A stretch of 64,000 nucleotides of DNA, taken from the NCBI RefSeq assembly GCF_029852145.1, contig NC_079969.1, positions 11,718,001 to 11,782,000 of the forward strand. The letters run 5' to 3'. Each line of letters begins with the position of its first letter. Position 1 is the first letter of the stretch. The position numbers were made by a program, and so were the translations under genes. The notes beneath the pieces are model-generated. The model worked only from the letters and a program-made list of their open reading frames with translations. It did not search any database and was not told the origin of the DNA. The stretch comes from Microplitis mediator. Its lineage: Eukaryota > Arthropoda > Insecta > Hymenoptera > Braconidae. Shown here one piece after another: positions 1-12,085 of this stretch.

Positions 1-330
1 CGTGTAATGAAATATACTTACAATTATAATTACAATTGTAGATACCAAATTTTACAGTTTCTAATGTATTTTTAATGGAATGAAACTTTATTATGAATGA
101 GACGCTATTAAAAACTGAAAAAAGTTTTATATAAAAATGTAGTAATCACTACGTCTTAGAAATGATGTATTTTTTACAGTTTCGGAGTAGAGAGACTTTA
201 CTCAATATTTGAAACTGTAATTTTTACCATAATTCTATGCTGTCTTCATGCTACTGTTACTTTAGTAATTTTTCCATAAAATTTCAATGAAAAAAATACC
301 GTGAAATTTTCCAAGTGTATACAGATTAAT
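1..330 (-). repeat. inverted copy of the TTACAGTTT repeat family
   Basis: Segments around 20-75 and 120-235 match, in reverse, 34200-34340 and 34700-34790 (shared CTGTAAAATTTTGTATCTA and a tract with ACGTAGTAATTATTACAG). No ORF. Truncated by the window edge. Confidence 0.5.
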
Positions 331-371
331 AAAAAAACCGGATAAAACAAATCTTCAGATTTAGAATAAAT

Positions 372-1385
372 ACACGGAAAAAAATGAACTATAGAAATTG
401 AGAACGACAAGTAATATAATGATAAAGTGATCAGTAAAAATTGTAATTCTAAATAGTAATTTTTTCGTTTCCTGCATGAAAATAATGTATAGTTCTAAAG
501 TATACTACAAAGTATAGCCATGTGTATACTTTCTATAAATGCGACAAAATATCTCATAAGTGAGTTATAACATGTGATACTTAGTTATTATAAATTTAAG
601 ATATAATTAATTGTATAGTATTACATATACGTAAACTATACCTTAATGTATACTTTCCAATATATTCGAAATTTATAAACTAAACTATAGTTGATCGAAG
701 ATATTTATGACAGAAGTAGAAAATATAATAATCGATATACATTGCAAATCTATCAACGAGTATATCTCAAATATATAAAAGAAGTATAAAAAAAAGTATA
801 CAAATTAGTATAGCTCAGAAAAACGAAAATTATATCGGTCGAAAATAAAATTATCTTCATAAAATTTATCTCTCAAGACGATTTCTTCTTACTCCAAAAC
901 AACTTAGGTCTTGATCAGAATTTTCTCCTGAGAATTCCGATATAATTAGAGTATACTGATTGTATATAATTTTTATTATATAATTCAGGTATAGTTTAGC
1001 TTATACAAAATTTATATAACTCAGCGTATATAAAATTATAAATCTTACTTATACTGATAAAGTATAATCAAGTATATCAAAACGGCAAAAAATAGTAGCA
1101 TGAAAATATATTGGGAATTATATATTGAAATCTAATTTTATACATACAATTATAATTTGAGATATACTTTTCGCCTTTGAACCTTTTTTATGCGGGTTAT
1201 GATTAAAACGTGAATAATTGAAAAATAAGTATGAAAATTTATTAAAAATCGTAACTGATACTTAGAAAATTGACGACACGTATTATAAAATGTATTATTT
1301 GGAATGTCAAAATTCCCCATAATGACACCCGGGTTTCGGGTTATAATTTCAAACACTAATTCTTAAAGTTTATTTTTTTCCGTGT
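372..1385. mobile_element. ACACGGAAAAAA-TIR element with internal insertion
   Basis: Starts ACACGGAAAAAAA and ends TTTTTTTCCGTGT. Its two ends (372-475 and about 1150-1385) match, in reverse, the compact 314-bp copy at 52072-52385. That copy lacks the roughly 660-bp TATAGTATA-rich centre (about 476-1140), so the centre is a later insertion or expansion. Confidence 0.6.
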
Positions 1386-2400
1386 ACGTACGCACGCACA
1401 TACACATTAAAAATTAGCAGCGAAAGCTTTATAAAGAATAACAATTTACAATGCACTGAAAAATATGTGCAGTGAGCATATTATTTTTTATTGTTGTTTT
1501 AATGATAAATTTTACTAAATGTAGTTCTTATACTTTAATGTCGGTTAATAGTTCAAATTGAAGACACTAAAGTCAATAATGAAACTTTCATGAACATTTA
1601 TTATGAAAACAAATATAAAATATTTTCATTAAGCTCGTCGAAAACTCAGTATCTAATTTCCATAAGAAAAATTTCTCCATGTAAGTAAAATCGAAAAAGT
1701 TTCTATGGTCACAAAGTGATTGATACTTTTTTTTCCTTCATGTACCTGTTCCGTCGCGTATATCAAGGTCGATTCGAAGCTTCTATATTGACTGAGAAAA
1801 TATACAAAAATCTGGCGTCGCACAGATAGGGGATAAGATAATTCCAACAATGTTTTTATTTAGTCTGGTATGATAATATTTTAACATAATAATCTTTTCA
1901 ACTTACATTAAGATTTATTCGTAATCGGTAATTATATTTATATAGTCGATTATCGCCAATTAAGACTTATTATTTTTACAATCAATTAGTGCGTCAAAAT
2001 TATTTATGTTTTTTAAGAAGAAAACGTTCTTGTTGTGAAACAGAAATAAATCTACAATAATAAACAAGCGGCTCTAGACCTAAAAGCACAAAATTAAAAG
2101 CTTAATATCCGTGTACAGTATAAGCACTGCTTGGATTTAAAACAATCAGACGATTGTATTTTTATAAATCAATCAAAGAAGAAACAACGACACTATTATC
2201 TCATTTTTAATAGAGGTCACAGTAAATCAATCAAATACAGTAATATTTTCAGACGAAGCTTTATTTTTTGAACGATTAAAATTTAATTTATCAATAGCAG
2301 ATCCATCTATATGAAGATTTCTGAACTTAAGTAATCGAGTTGACAACATATTGATAATACCGGCAGAATAATGTTGGTAAGCTAAAACTCTACTTCAGTA
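1386..2400. other. A+T-rich stretch without recognised feature
   Basis: Only short chance frames. No repeat partner was recognised elsewhere in the window and no conserved motif was seen. Confidence 0.3.
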
Positions 2401-4160
2401 GAAACCAACTTGCGTGATGCCTGATAGCCATCTTATCCACAAATTAACTTCGAGCTACTGCCGTATACTGTAGCCAATATAAAGGAAAGTGTTGGAGAGC
2501 AAAGCAGTTACCTTCAAGTTGACGGTAAATTGTCTGTAACTTGTATTCAATTTGACTACAATTTCCGGATAGAGAAGTTGGCCGCAAAGGGTGGCATTTC
2601 CATAAAGTTGATGGCAACTTTCCGAGAAACTTGTCGATAACTTTCAGCTCGTGTAACTGTTAACTACAAGTTGGCTACAAGTTGCTCAGAAACTTGGTGA
2701 CAGGTTGCGGCAGTAGATTGTCGCCAAGTTTCTGAGCAACTTGTAGCCAGCTTGTAGTTAACAGTCAGACAAGCTGAAAGTTGTCGACAACTTGTCGTCA
2801 AGTTGGTCGCAACTCATGTACACCAACTTTTTGATAAGAAACTCTGGCTATCAGGGGTGTTACTGTCAGACAATGACGTTAAGTTGATTGAAAGTTTCAC
2901 TTCAAATTTACGGCAAGTTTCACAGTTAAATTACATTCAGATGACGGCAGTAAATTTGCATCAACTTGCACGGAAGTATTATCCAGCCAAGGCTTGCCAG
3001 AAACTTATCGTTAAGTTAGCCGTAAATGTTTCACTGCAGAACTTGCTAAGCAATTGTATTTAGAGTGTGGCTATCAGGGATTCCTCTCTAGGTAGCAAAA
3101 GTTAAGAGTGAAAACTGTCTGACATATATCTGCGACCTACATACAGTAAGTACGGGCACAGACTAATGGAATTAACAAACGCTGATAAGATTAATCTTTG
3201 CAAATATAACGTTAGCCAAGCTAGCGGCAACCTACTACTGCAATTTGTCGCCAAGTTGACTACAAAGATCGGCTATTCCATACGTTGACAACTTAGACTC
3301 CAACTTTCTGAAAAAGTTAATAACAAAAGTTGGCATAGATTAGTTGACGGCAAGTTGCCGTCAATTGTTCCCGAAAATTGGCGACATGTTGCTCTAGTAG
3401 ATATCGACAACTTTTCAGGAAAGTTGACAACAACTTGCAGTCAACAATTACAAAGGCTGAAGTTTTCGACACTTGCCGTCAACTTAATCGCAACTAATTG
3501 ACACTAAATTTCTAATCAGAAAGTCTTGCTATCAGGGTAGCCAAGCTGACAGCAAGCTAGCGATAATTTACTACTGTAACTTGACGCCAAGTTGGCATTC
3601 CCATAAGTTGACGACATCGACAGAGAGAAGTCTTCTCTCTGACATCGACACCAACTTTTTGAGAAAGTTGATGACAAAAGTTGGCATTTATTGGTTGACG
3701 GAAAGTTGCCTTCAATTATCCCAGAAAATTGGCGACACATCGCTGCAGTAGATTGTCGACAACTTTCTAGAAAAGTTGGCAACAATTTATAGTCAACAAT
3801 TACAAAGACTGAACTGAATTAAAAGGCTGACTTGTCGTGAGCTGGATTGTAATTAATTGACACCATCTTTCTGATCAGAAAGTCTTACTATTCATAAATT
3901 ATTTATTTCCGATAGCCTATCCGATCGCAAAAGTTGGGATTTTCATAAGTTGATGACAACTGGATGCCAACTTTCTGAGAAAATTGATGACAAAAGTTGG
4001 CATTCCATTATTACACAGAAAGTTGCCTTCAACTTTCTGGGAAATTTGGCAAAAACTTGAAGTCAACAATTACAAAGGCTGAAGTTGTCGGCGGCAACTA
4101 GATCGCAACTACTTGACATCAATTTTTCGACGAGAAAATCTTACTATCAGGAATTATAAT
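2400..4160. repeat. array of AAGTTG/CAACTT inverted-repeat elements
   Basis: Dozens of AAGTTG and CAACTT hexamers occur in both orientations. Edges resembling CCTGATAGC...GCTATCAGG fall near 2420, 2850, 3070, 3530 and 4145. Units beginning GTAGCCAAGCTGAC near 3210 and 3535 are tandem relatives. A shorter relative lies at 38585-38880. Frames inside it (for example 2803-3063) are repeat-derived, not genes. Confidence 0.7.
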
Positions 4161-4639
4161 GAAATGTCTACTTGATCAAAATTACAAATTATTAGTGTTG
4201 ACTGTACGTAAAGATCTGTACATTGATTTGAAAAAAAATATAGATCATTCGAAAATTACATATTATTTGCGGCACACGATTTCTCACAATAGATAGTCGA
4301 CTAAAAGAAAAAAAAAGTTGTTTATTATAGAAATGAATTGCGATGTAAAGTCTTTTCTTTTTTACAATGTAATAAATAATTACTATTTATAAATATATGA
4401 ATGTCATCTAGTGTAAGATCTCACATAGAAAAACAAGTATCGATATTATTATAATGACATCAGTAAAAATTAATATTGCAATAAATCCGAAAGAAAAATG
4501 AATTTTAAATACAAGTTTAAATAAATGATATGTATAGAAAATAGCAAAGGGTAGAACAAGATAACTGTAGGGTTTAACATACGTACAACCAGTGGTATAA
4601 AATTACGGTATCATCTAAACAACAAGACTTGTCGGCCCG

Positions 4640-4857
4640 TCTGATGACGGCCTGGGTGGGCTATCTTCGTTCCCTCGCATGATCTATACAGTGAACTACA
4701 CATCACGTGCTCACTGCTCAGTCAGAACATCACATGAGGTACTTACTTTTATTCTCCTCTTTTCAACCATCCTTTTGCAACTTTTCTGTTATGGAAAATT
4801 ATCATTTTTCATCATGATTAACGTCTCGTTATGAATATTGATAGTTTTTAAGCTCAG
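4640..4857 (+). promoter_or_regulatory. candidate distal promoter and non-coding first exon, possibly of biniou
   Basis: A GC-rich island in very A+T-rich DNA. It has an E-box CACGTG (about 4705-4710) and an arthropod initiator TCAGTC at 4718-4723. A strong splice donor CTCAG/GTAAGT follows at 4858. No ORF fits, so a non-coding 5' exon of about 138 bases is inferred. Good acceptors exist just upstream of the biniou ATG (pyrimidine-rich tract ending TTTTCACAG at 17076, and TTTCCAG at 17335). The link to biniou is an inference from strand and order only. Confidence 0.35.
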
Positions 4858-5275
4858 GTAAGTTAATCGAAGTCGACCAACATGAATCTTACGGCAATTA
4901 AAAGTTTCTATTCAGCTGCAATGCTGATTAATTTTTTAATTCAATCAACAATTTTTAAGTTAATAAAGTCTAATTAAAAACAAAAATTTTTTCTCAGTGA
5001 TACTTGAAATTACTCGAAATCCACTAGTTTGATTCTGAATTGCTGCTAAAACCATCTAAATCGGTTTGTTCCTTCAAAGATGTAAAATATTTCTCCTCAC
5101 ACGTGTATACACACGCACACAGATATTTTGCTAAAAATAATCTGAAATACTTCCGAAGACCGCACGACGTTGCAATCTGTTGAGAATTCCAATTTCCAAT
5201 TTCAATCATACATACTCAGATACGATTATACGTGATCAGGGATGTTTCATATAAAATCATGTATGATTCATATAT
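4858..5275. other. no feature recognised
   Basis: A+T-rich sequence after the strong donor at 4858. Possibly intronic; no repeat partner seen. Confidence 0.25.
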
Positions 5276-5283
5276 ATAGTCAT

Positions 5284-6256
5284 TAGGGTGTTTCATATTT
5301 AGGCGATATTTTTTTTTTCTGTACTACCTGAAAAACTAACAATTTATAGTACAAAAAAAATATTCCCACTCGAAAAAAAATTCAAAGTCAATTAGGGGCT
5401 TAGCGCATCGAAAAATTCGATTTTCCATTTAAATAACATGGGTCAAAAAAATTTTTTTTGTTTGGAATTTTTTACCTCGGCAATGGATCATTGTACGAAT
5501 AAGCCTAGCATACATTTTTGATAAATCCATCTGTTAAAGTTATTGGAGCTTGAAGTCAAGTTAGAGTAAATTTCGAGATCTTTTTACATTTCCGGCGAAA
5601 CTATCAGACTTATCATACAATGTCATAGAATCTTTTTTGTAGACAATTTTATTTTCTACAAATTGTCTTTGATAAATTTTTTTTAAAATTCTGCAGTGTT
5701 TTCTAGTTATTTCCATTTTAATGTCAAGCTCTTAAAATCGATCAGAACACTATTTTTTTAGGAGCTTGGCATTAAAATGGAAATAACTAGAAGAGAATAC
5801 AGAATTAAAAAAAAATTTATCAGAAATAATTTATAGGAAATAAAATTGTCTACAAAAAAGATCCTGTAACATTTTATGATAAGTCCGATAGTTTTGCCGG
5901 AAAAGTTAAAAGATCTCGAAATTTACTCTAACTTGACTTCGAGGTCCAATAACTTTTAAACAGATGGATTTATCAAAAAATTATAAGAGACTTTCTTTGT
6001 AAAGCGTTAAATTCCCTACAAAAATGTATGCTAGGCTTATTCGTACAATGATCCATTGCCAAGGTAAAAAATTCCAAACTAAAAAAATTTTTTTATCCCA
6101 TGTTATTTAAATAGAAAATCGAATTTGTCGATGCGCTAAGCCTCTAATTGACTTTGAATTTTTTTTCAAGCGGGAATATTTTTTTTGTATACTATAAATT
6201 GTTAGTTTTTCAGGTAGGACAGAAAAAAAAATATCGCCTAAATATGAAACACCCTA
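5284..6256. mobile_element. 973-bp hairpin element, hAT-like, with 8-bp target duplication
   Basis: Starts TAGGGTGTTTCATATTTAGG and ends with its complement; the two arms pair along almost their whole length around a centre near 5770. It is flanked by exact 8-bp duplications ATAGTCAT (5276-5283 and 6257-6264), which fits hAT-type insertion. No ORF, so non-autonomous. Confidence 0.85.
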
Positions 6257-6654
6257 ATAGTCATATATGCTCTTATATAATATCTAACGCATGTACAATT
6301 CGTACACGGAGAAAATTTTTGGGTAAAAGTTACCATCAAGTTATAGTACAATTTTTAAACTGAATTATATGATCGATAATATCATTTAAATTATTAAATA
6401 AACAATCCTAATGGTAGTATCTACCATCTATATGATAAAGTTTACAATTATTTATGATAACCAGAAATTATAACTGTTATTATCTTAAATAATTACTACT
6501 ATTATAAAAAATCGTAATTCTTAATAACCTGATGGTAATGGTTACTATCAGCCTAAATATTGATGACCATCTAAGCTAATAAAAAATTAAAATATAAACG
6601 TTATAGTCTGACGCTTGTCTATGTGTAATTTGTTTAACTGGGGAAGTGATTAAT

Positions 6655-6656
6655 TT

Positions 6657-6749
<93 letters not shown>

Positions 6750-6775
6750 GCACACAAACACACACACGCACCTAC
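6655..6775. repeat. compound (CA)n(TA)n(CA)n microsatellite
   Basis: CA repeats, about 60 bp of TA repeats, then CA repeats. Predicted frames across it are low-complexity artefacts. Confidence 0.9.
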
Positions 6776-7138
6776 GCACGGGTTCGCACACATGTACATA
6801 CGCACACTGAGAGAAAAATTTACTAATATTTGATAAATTAATTTATCAAATATTCGACTGTATTTATTAAATACTATCCTACACATATCAAACATCGATC
6901 TTTCCATCGACTAAATATTAATAAATTGATATTAACATTTAATAGGTCGCTGATCAATATTTGATAGAAGTTTATTAATATTTAATAAACTTTTATCAAC
7001 TATTGATATGTGAGATTTGTATATGGTATTAATGAGTGTGGTGGCGTTGTACTCTCTAACCTAACATATTGCCTTATACATGCGTTACAACTAACGAATT
7101 GTTTTTATGCTTGTTGAAATCATAAAAAAAAAAAAAAA

Positions 7139-7936
7139 AATCGGTCTGTCAGTTGACCCTGCGGGCCAGCCCCAAAACTTCCCGCTGTTTCCGAGCTCAC
7201 TGAGCTCGAAAACATTATTGTGAATATATTTTCGAGCTCTTCGAGCTCGCAATTACTTTTGTATGCCATTGTTTTGTAAAAAACCATTTTTTAGCATTTC
7301 TTTCTTCCACGATATCTCGCGAACGAATTAACCGATTTTGATGGTTGAGGTGGCAATCGACGTGTTTTATCAAGTTCTCAAGCTGATCAAATTTTGAAAT
7401 TGATTTATTCAGCCGTTTTTGAGAAATTTCAAAAAAACCAAGGAAAAAATTTTTTTTGAATTCTTTCGTCAACGGTTTCTCTTGAACGAATGAACCGATT
7501 TTGATGGTTGAGGTGGCATTCGACGCGGCTTATAGAGTTTTAGATCTGATTAGATATTGGAATAAATCCATCGAGCAAATTAAAAGTTATCCAAATAAAA
7601 CATTTTCGAAAAAATTTTATTTTTGAAATATCTCTGAACGCACCCTACCGATTAAGTTCAAATTTATACGGCCTCAAGACATTAACAAGCCGCGTCGAAT
7701 GACACCTCAACGATCAAAATCGGTTCATCCGTTCAAGAGTTATGAATATTTACATACATACATACGTACGTACGTACACACATACATACACTCGGACATC
7801 ATCGTGAAATTAGTTAGGATAGCTTCCTAGGACCTCGAAACGTCGACATCTGATGGAAATTCGATTTTCGTAAATCGGACCGAAACCAATAACTTCCCGA
7901 ATTTTTGAAAATTTACAATTTTCTTAGCGGGAAGTT
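7139..7936. mobile_element. family A element, copy 1 (tandem with copy 2)
   Basis: About 800 bp bounded by AACTTCCCGCT near the left end and AGCGGGAAGTT at the right. It contains GAGCTC-rich palindromes near the left end and a CGTACGTACGT tetranucleotide tract. The segment ACCGATTTTGATGGTTGAGG occurs twice in one orientation and once inverted. No intact ORF; superfamily unknown. Confidence 0.75.
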
Positions 7937-8742
7937 AAAAATCGGTCTGTCAGTTGACCCTGCGGGCCAGCCCCAAAACTTCCCGCTGTTTTCGAGCTCG
8001 TTGAGCTCGAAAACATTATTGTGAATACGTTTTCGAGCTCTTCGAGCTCGCAAATACTTTTGTATGCCATTGTTTTGTAAAAAACCATTTTTTAGCATTT
8101 CTTTCTCACACGATATCTCGCGAACGAATTAACCGATTTTGATGGTTGAGGCGGCAATCGACGTGTTTTATCAAGTTCTAAAGCTGATCAAATTTTGAAA
8201 TCGATTTATCCAGTCGTTTTTGAGAAATTTCGAAAAAACCAAAAAAAAATTTTTTTTTTAATTCTTTGGTCAACGGTTTCTCTTGAACGAATGAACCGAT
8301 TTTGATGGTTGAGGTGGCATTCGACGCGGCTTATAGAGTTTTAGAGCTGATTAGATTTTGGAATAAATCCATCGAGCAAATTAAAAGTTATCCAAATAAA
8401 ACATTTTCGAAAAAATTTTATTTTTGAAATATCTCTGAACGCACCCTACCGATTAAGTTCAAATTTTTACGGCTTCAAGACATTAACAAGCCGCGTCGAA
8501 TGACACCTCAACGATCAAAATCGGTTCATCCGTTCAAGAGTTATGAATATTTACATACATACATACGTACGTACGTACACACATACATACACTCGGACAT
8601 CATCGTGAAATTAGTCAGGATAGCTTCCTAGGACCTCGAAACGTCGACATCTGATGGAAATTCGATTTTCGTAAATCGGACCGAAACCAATAACTTCCCG
8701 AATTTTTGAAAATTTACAATTTTCTTAGCGGGAAGTTAAAAA
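7937..8742. mobile_element. family A element, copy 2 (direct tandem)
   Basis: Near-identical to copy 1, joined head-to-tail at GAAGTTAAAAATCGGTCTGT with no spacer. This points to a recent tandem duplication. Confidence 0.75.
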
Positions 8743-9088
8743 TAAAATAGTGTTATAGAAAAATGATTAAAAAATTGGGGCTTGCTAAATTCCACCTAAC
8801 CTATATTAACTAAACAAACTGCTTACATATCACGATAGTATATAAGATATGTAGAAACGTAAACTATAGATCAGTCTGTATTTATTAATATTTGATAAAC
8901 CACCGATCAATAATTGATAAATTGTTTATTAATATTTAATAAACACGTTTACTAATATTTAATAAGCTGTTTATTAATATTTAATAAACTGTATTAATAT
9001 TTGATAATGACCGACTTGGGAACGATCTAAGTAAGCTGTTTATCAAATATTGATAAATTTTATTAATATTTGATAAATTCTTTTTTCG

Positions 9089-9290
9089 GTGCACGGGTTC
9101 GCACACATGTACATACGCACGGGTTCGCACACATGTACATACACACGGGTGCGCACACTTACCCGCACACATACGCACACTTATCCGCATACATGCGCAC
9201 ATGCGCACACTTACCCGTACACCTGCACACATGCACACACGCACGCACAAATGTGCACACTCGCCCGTGAACATGCACACACACACATTC
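9089..9290. repeat. GCACAC/GTACAT minisatellite
   Basis: Degenerate tandem units around ACGGGTTCGCACACATGTAC. It gives long open frames on both strands by periodicity alone. Confidence 0.8.
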
Positions 9291-9727
9291 TTAGTTAAGA
9301 ATTTTTACAACTTTGAATGGTAACAGTTACCATCTTCTATTGTTATAATTATAATTTTTAATAATTACCATTAGCATCTTCGATAGTAACCGTTACCATC
9401 ATCAATTGTAACTGTTATCATTTTCAATAGTAATACTATAATTATTATAACCACTAAAAAATGTTATTACCATTTTAGATAGTTAAATTTACTATTTTTG
9501 TATTGTTGACATACATTAACATTCATGAAAGACAATAAAAATTTGTTTAGTCATACACAATTCATACAGGATTATATATGATCATATATGTTCTTGCATA
9601 TATGTTAGTAAAAAAATTGCGATTTTTTTTTACATATGTTCATGCATAGATCATATGAAAATTTACGGTTGAATGATCGAGCGAGACCCCGAAGGCGGGC
9701 GAAGCTCGATCACAATTATGACAATTT

Positions 9728-10535
9728 TTAACTTCCCGCTAAGAAAATTGTAAATTTTCAAAAATTTGGAAAGTTATTGGTTTCGGTCCAATTTACGAAA
9801 ATCGAATTTTCATCAGATGTCGACGTTTTGAGGTCCTAGGAAGCTATTCTGACTAATTTCAAGATGATGTCTGAGTGTATGTATGTATGTATGTACGTAC
9901 GTTCGTACGTATGTAAATACCTGTATCTTATGAACGGATGATCCGATTTTGAACTTTAAGGTGTTATTCGACGCGGCTTGTCAATACCTTGAAGCTGTAA
10001 GAAAATTGAGCTTGATCGGTAGGGCTCGTTCAGAGATATTCCAAAAATAAAATTTTTTCAAAAATGTTTTTTTTTGGATAACTTTTAATGTGCTCGATGG
10101 ATTGATTCCAAAATGGACTGGGCTCTAGAGCTTTATAAGCCGCGTCGAATGCCACCTCAACCATCAAAATCGGTTCATTCGTTCAAGAGAAACCGTTGTC
10201 GAAAGAATTAAAAAAATTTTTTTTTTTTCAGTTTTTTTTGAAATATCTCAAAATCAACTCTATAAATCAATTTCAAAATTTGATCAGCTTTAGAACTTGA
10301 TAAAACGCGTCGATTGCCACCATAACCGTCTCAATCGGTTTATCCGTTTGAGAGATATCGTTGGAGAAAAAATAGTGAAAAACGTTTTTTTCGAAAACAA
10401 CAGCATACAAACGTATTTTCGAGCTCGAAGAGCTCAAAAATGTATTCACAATAATGTTTTCGAGGTTCTTGAGCTCGAAAACAGCGGGAAGTTTTGGGGC
10501 TGGCACGCCGGGTCAACTGACAGACCGATTTTTTT
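9728..10535. mobile_element. family A element, copy 3 (inverted)
   Basis: Same family as 7139-8742 in opposite orientation: begins AACTTCCCGCTAAGAAAATT and ends GCGGGAAGTTTTGGGGCTGG. Diverged; no coding capacity. Confidence 0.75.
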
Positions 10536-10540
10536 TTGTG

Positions 10541-11190
10541 CGAAGAGATCATTATTATTATTGAATTATTTTTGACATCAATTGTCAGTCAATTTCTCGT
10601 GATCTGACCGAACATCATAATGATCGTCATTTCGCATTACTAATCCCCACCTTTAGCTAGAGCCGAAAATGTAGCTGCATGTCTTAAACTATGGGACGTG
10701 AAAACTCAAGGTCAGTATCACAATCTACCACGAAAAATAATCCAATGAGTATTGGTCTTTTTAGAAGCATACTTGTATAAGTGTTTTTTTTTACACGCAG
10801 CGAATTTTAGAGTAAACCCTGCTTTAAAAATCCGATAGATTCTTATAGCTGTACATATAAGGCCCTATACTTAACTATAGCACTTCTCATAGAACTCATT
10901 CATTATTATAAAATCTCTAAGGAAATTTATGAGAATCTATCGGATTCCATGAGATTTTCTAAACAGAGAAAATTAGCCATAAGGTTTGGTACTGTATACA
11001 AGAGGTCCGTTATAAGGACATCTAGCCAGTTACTAAATTTTTACAATGTGTTGTTAGTAGAAATTGCACTTCATTTACATGCCATCGAGTAGTATATTTT
11101 ACAATGTGCATCGGAAAAATTCATATATTTACCACACGGCCTCACGGGATCAAACTTTTTGAGTAATTTTTACTAAAAATTTCTCGGCGT
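10541..11190. other. no gene; unclassified sequence
   Basis: No recognised repeat partner or ORF. A GCGAATTTTAGAG and CTCGGCGTGT pair near 10800 and 11170 might mark another degenerate TIR element. Confidence 0.25.
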
Positions 11191-11192
11191 GT

Positions 11193-11576
11193 ACCCTAGT
11201 AGATCTGAATTACGGTAAATTACCGTAGTTTACCATAAATTACCGCAAATTACCGTAATTTGCTTATTAGGAATAATTGCTGTAATTTACCACAAATTAC
11301 GGTAATTTGCCGTGAATTGCCGTTCTCAGCGGCAAATTACGGTAAAATACTTTATTTTACGATAAAATTACCGCAATTCGCCGTAAAATTTGCGGCAAAA
11401 GTGCGGTATTCAGGAGAATTACCGCAAAATACGACGTTTTACCGTAAATTGCGGTAATCTACCGCGATTACGGCAACTTACGGTAATCCACCGTAAATTA
11501 CAGCAACTTACCGCAAATTAGCGTAATTTGCGGCAAATTTACGGTAATTTACCGTAATTTGGATCCACTAGGATAG
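11193..11576. mobile_element. TACCGTAA-rich MITE with CTAGTRGATC ends
   Basis: Starts CCTAGTAGATCTGAATTACGG and ends with its near complement (TTGGATCCACTAGGATA). The interior is a mosaic of ACCGTAATT and AATTACGGT words in both orientations. Relatives at 48787-48992 and about 49128-49385. Confidence 0.7.
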
Positions 11577-11845
11577 TGATTATACGAAAGTTATCAACTG
11601 CATTAAACATGTTCTGCAAAAGGCTTGTGATTTTGCGAACACTCTTCTAGTATAAAAACAACACGAAAATTCGGATTTTCTTTGAATTTGGGTAAAATCA
11701 GAAGAGCCTAACAAACACCTGCCCTGGATCTCTTGAAGCTAAAGAACAAATTCTAGAATTTTAGATTCCTATTATTTGATTATCATTACAGCGATTTTTC
11801 CAGCTTACAGAAAAATGCATAAGACGAACTTTCACGAAAAATTTT

Positions 11846-12085
11846 GTCATAGTAAAGCCGGACTATGTTAGCCACCAGACGGAATTTGAAATACACACAT
11901 GTAGAAATTACAATGACCATAGTAAAATTTACAATGGTAACAGTAATTTGCGATATAATTGTCGTCAATTTTACTATTGCCATAGTAATTTTTGCATGTG
12001 TTTATTTCCGTTAGGTGGCCATCATAGCCCGGCTTTACTATGCCACCATAGCATTTCAAACAAGAATAATTTCTCCGTGTAAAAA
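11846..12085. mobile_element. hairpin MITE, CATAGTAAAGCCGG type
   Basis: CATAGTAAAGCCGGACTATG at the left pairs with CATAGCCCGGCTTTACTATG at the right, around AATTACTATGG-type interior repeats. A diverged copy at 16382-16600 shares the tail CATAGCATTTCAAACAAGAA. Confidence 0.7.

Larger units (their letters stand above)
6302..9530. mobile_element. nested composite block (GTTACCATC element, microsatellites, hairpin, two tandem elements)
   Basis: Outer halves 6302-6590 and 9300-9530 share GTTACCAT-type repeats after an ACACGGAGAAAA start. Inside are CA/TA tracts, then GGGTTCGCACACATGTACAT minisatellite copies on both sides (6780-6806 and 9090-9150). Next comes a hairpin built of TTGATAAATT motifs (about 6806-7015 and 8880-9085), and at the centre the tandem pair at 7139-8742. 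Confidence 0.6.

Noticed and set aside
2803..3063. 86-residue frame with plausible-looking composition
   Set aside because: It lies wholly within the AAGTTG repeat array.
8981..9298. Open frames on both strands rich in His/Thr/Cys
   Set aside because: They follow the GCACAC minisatellite period; no domain and overlapping frames on both strands.
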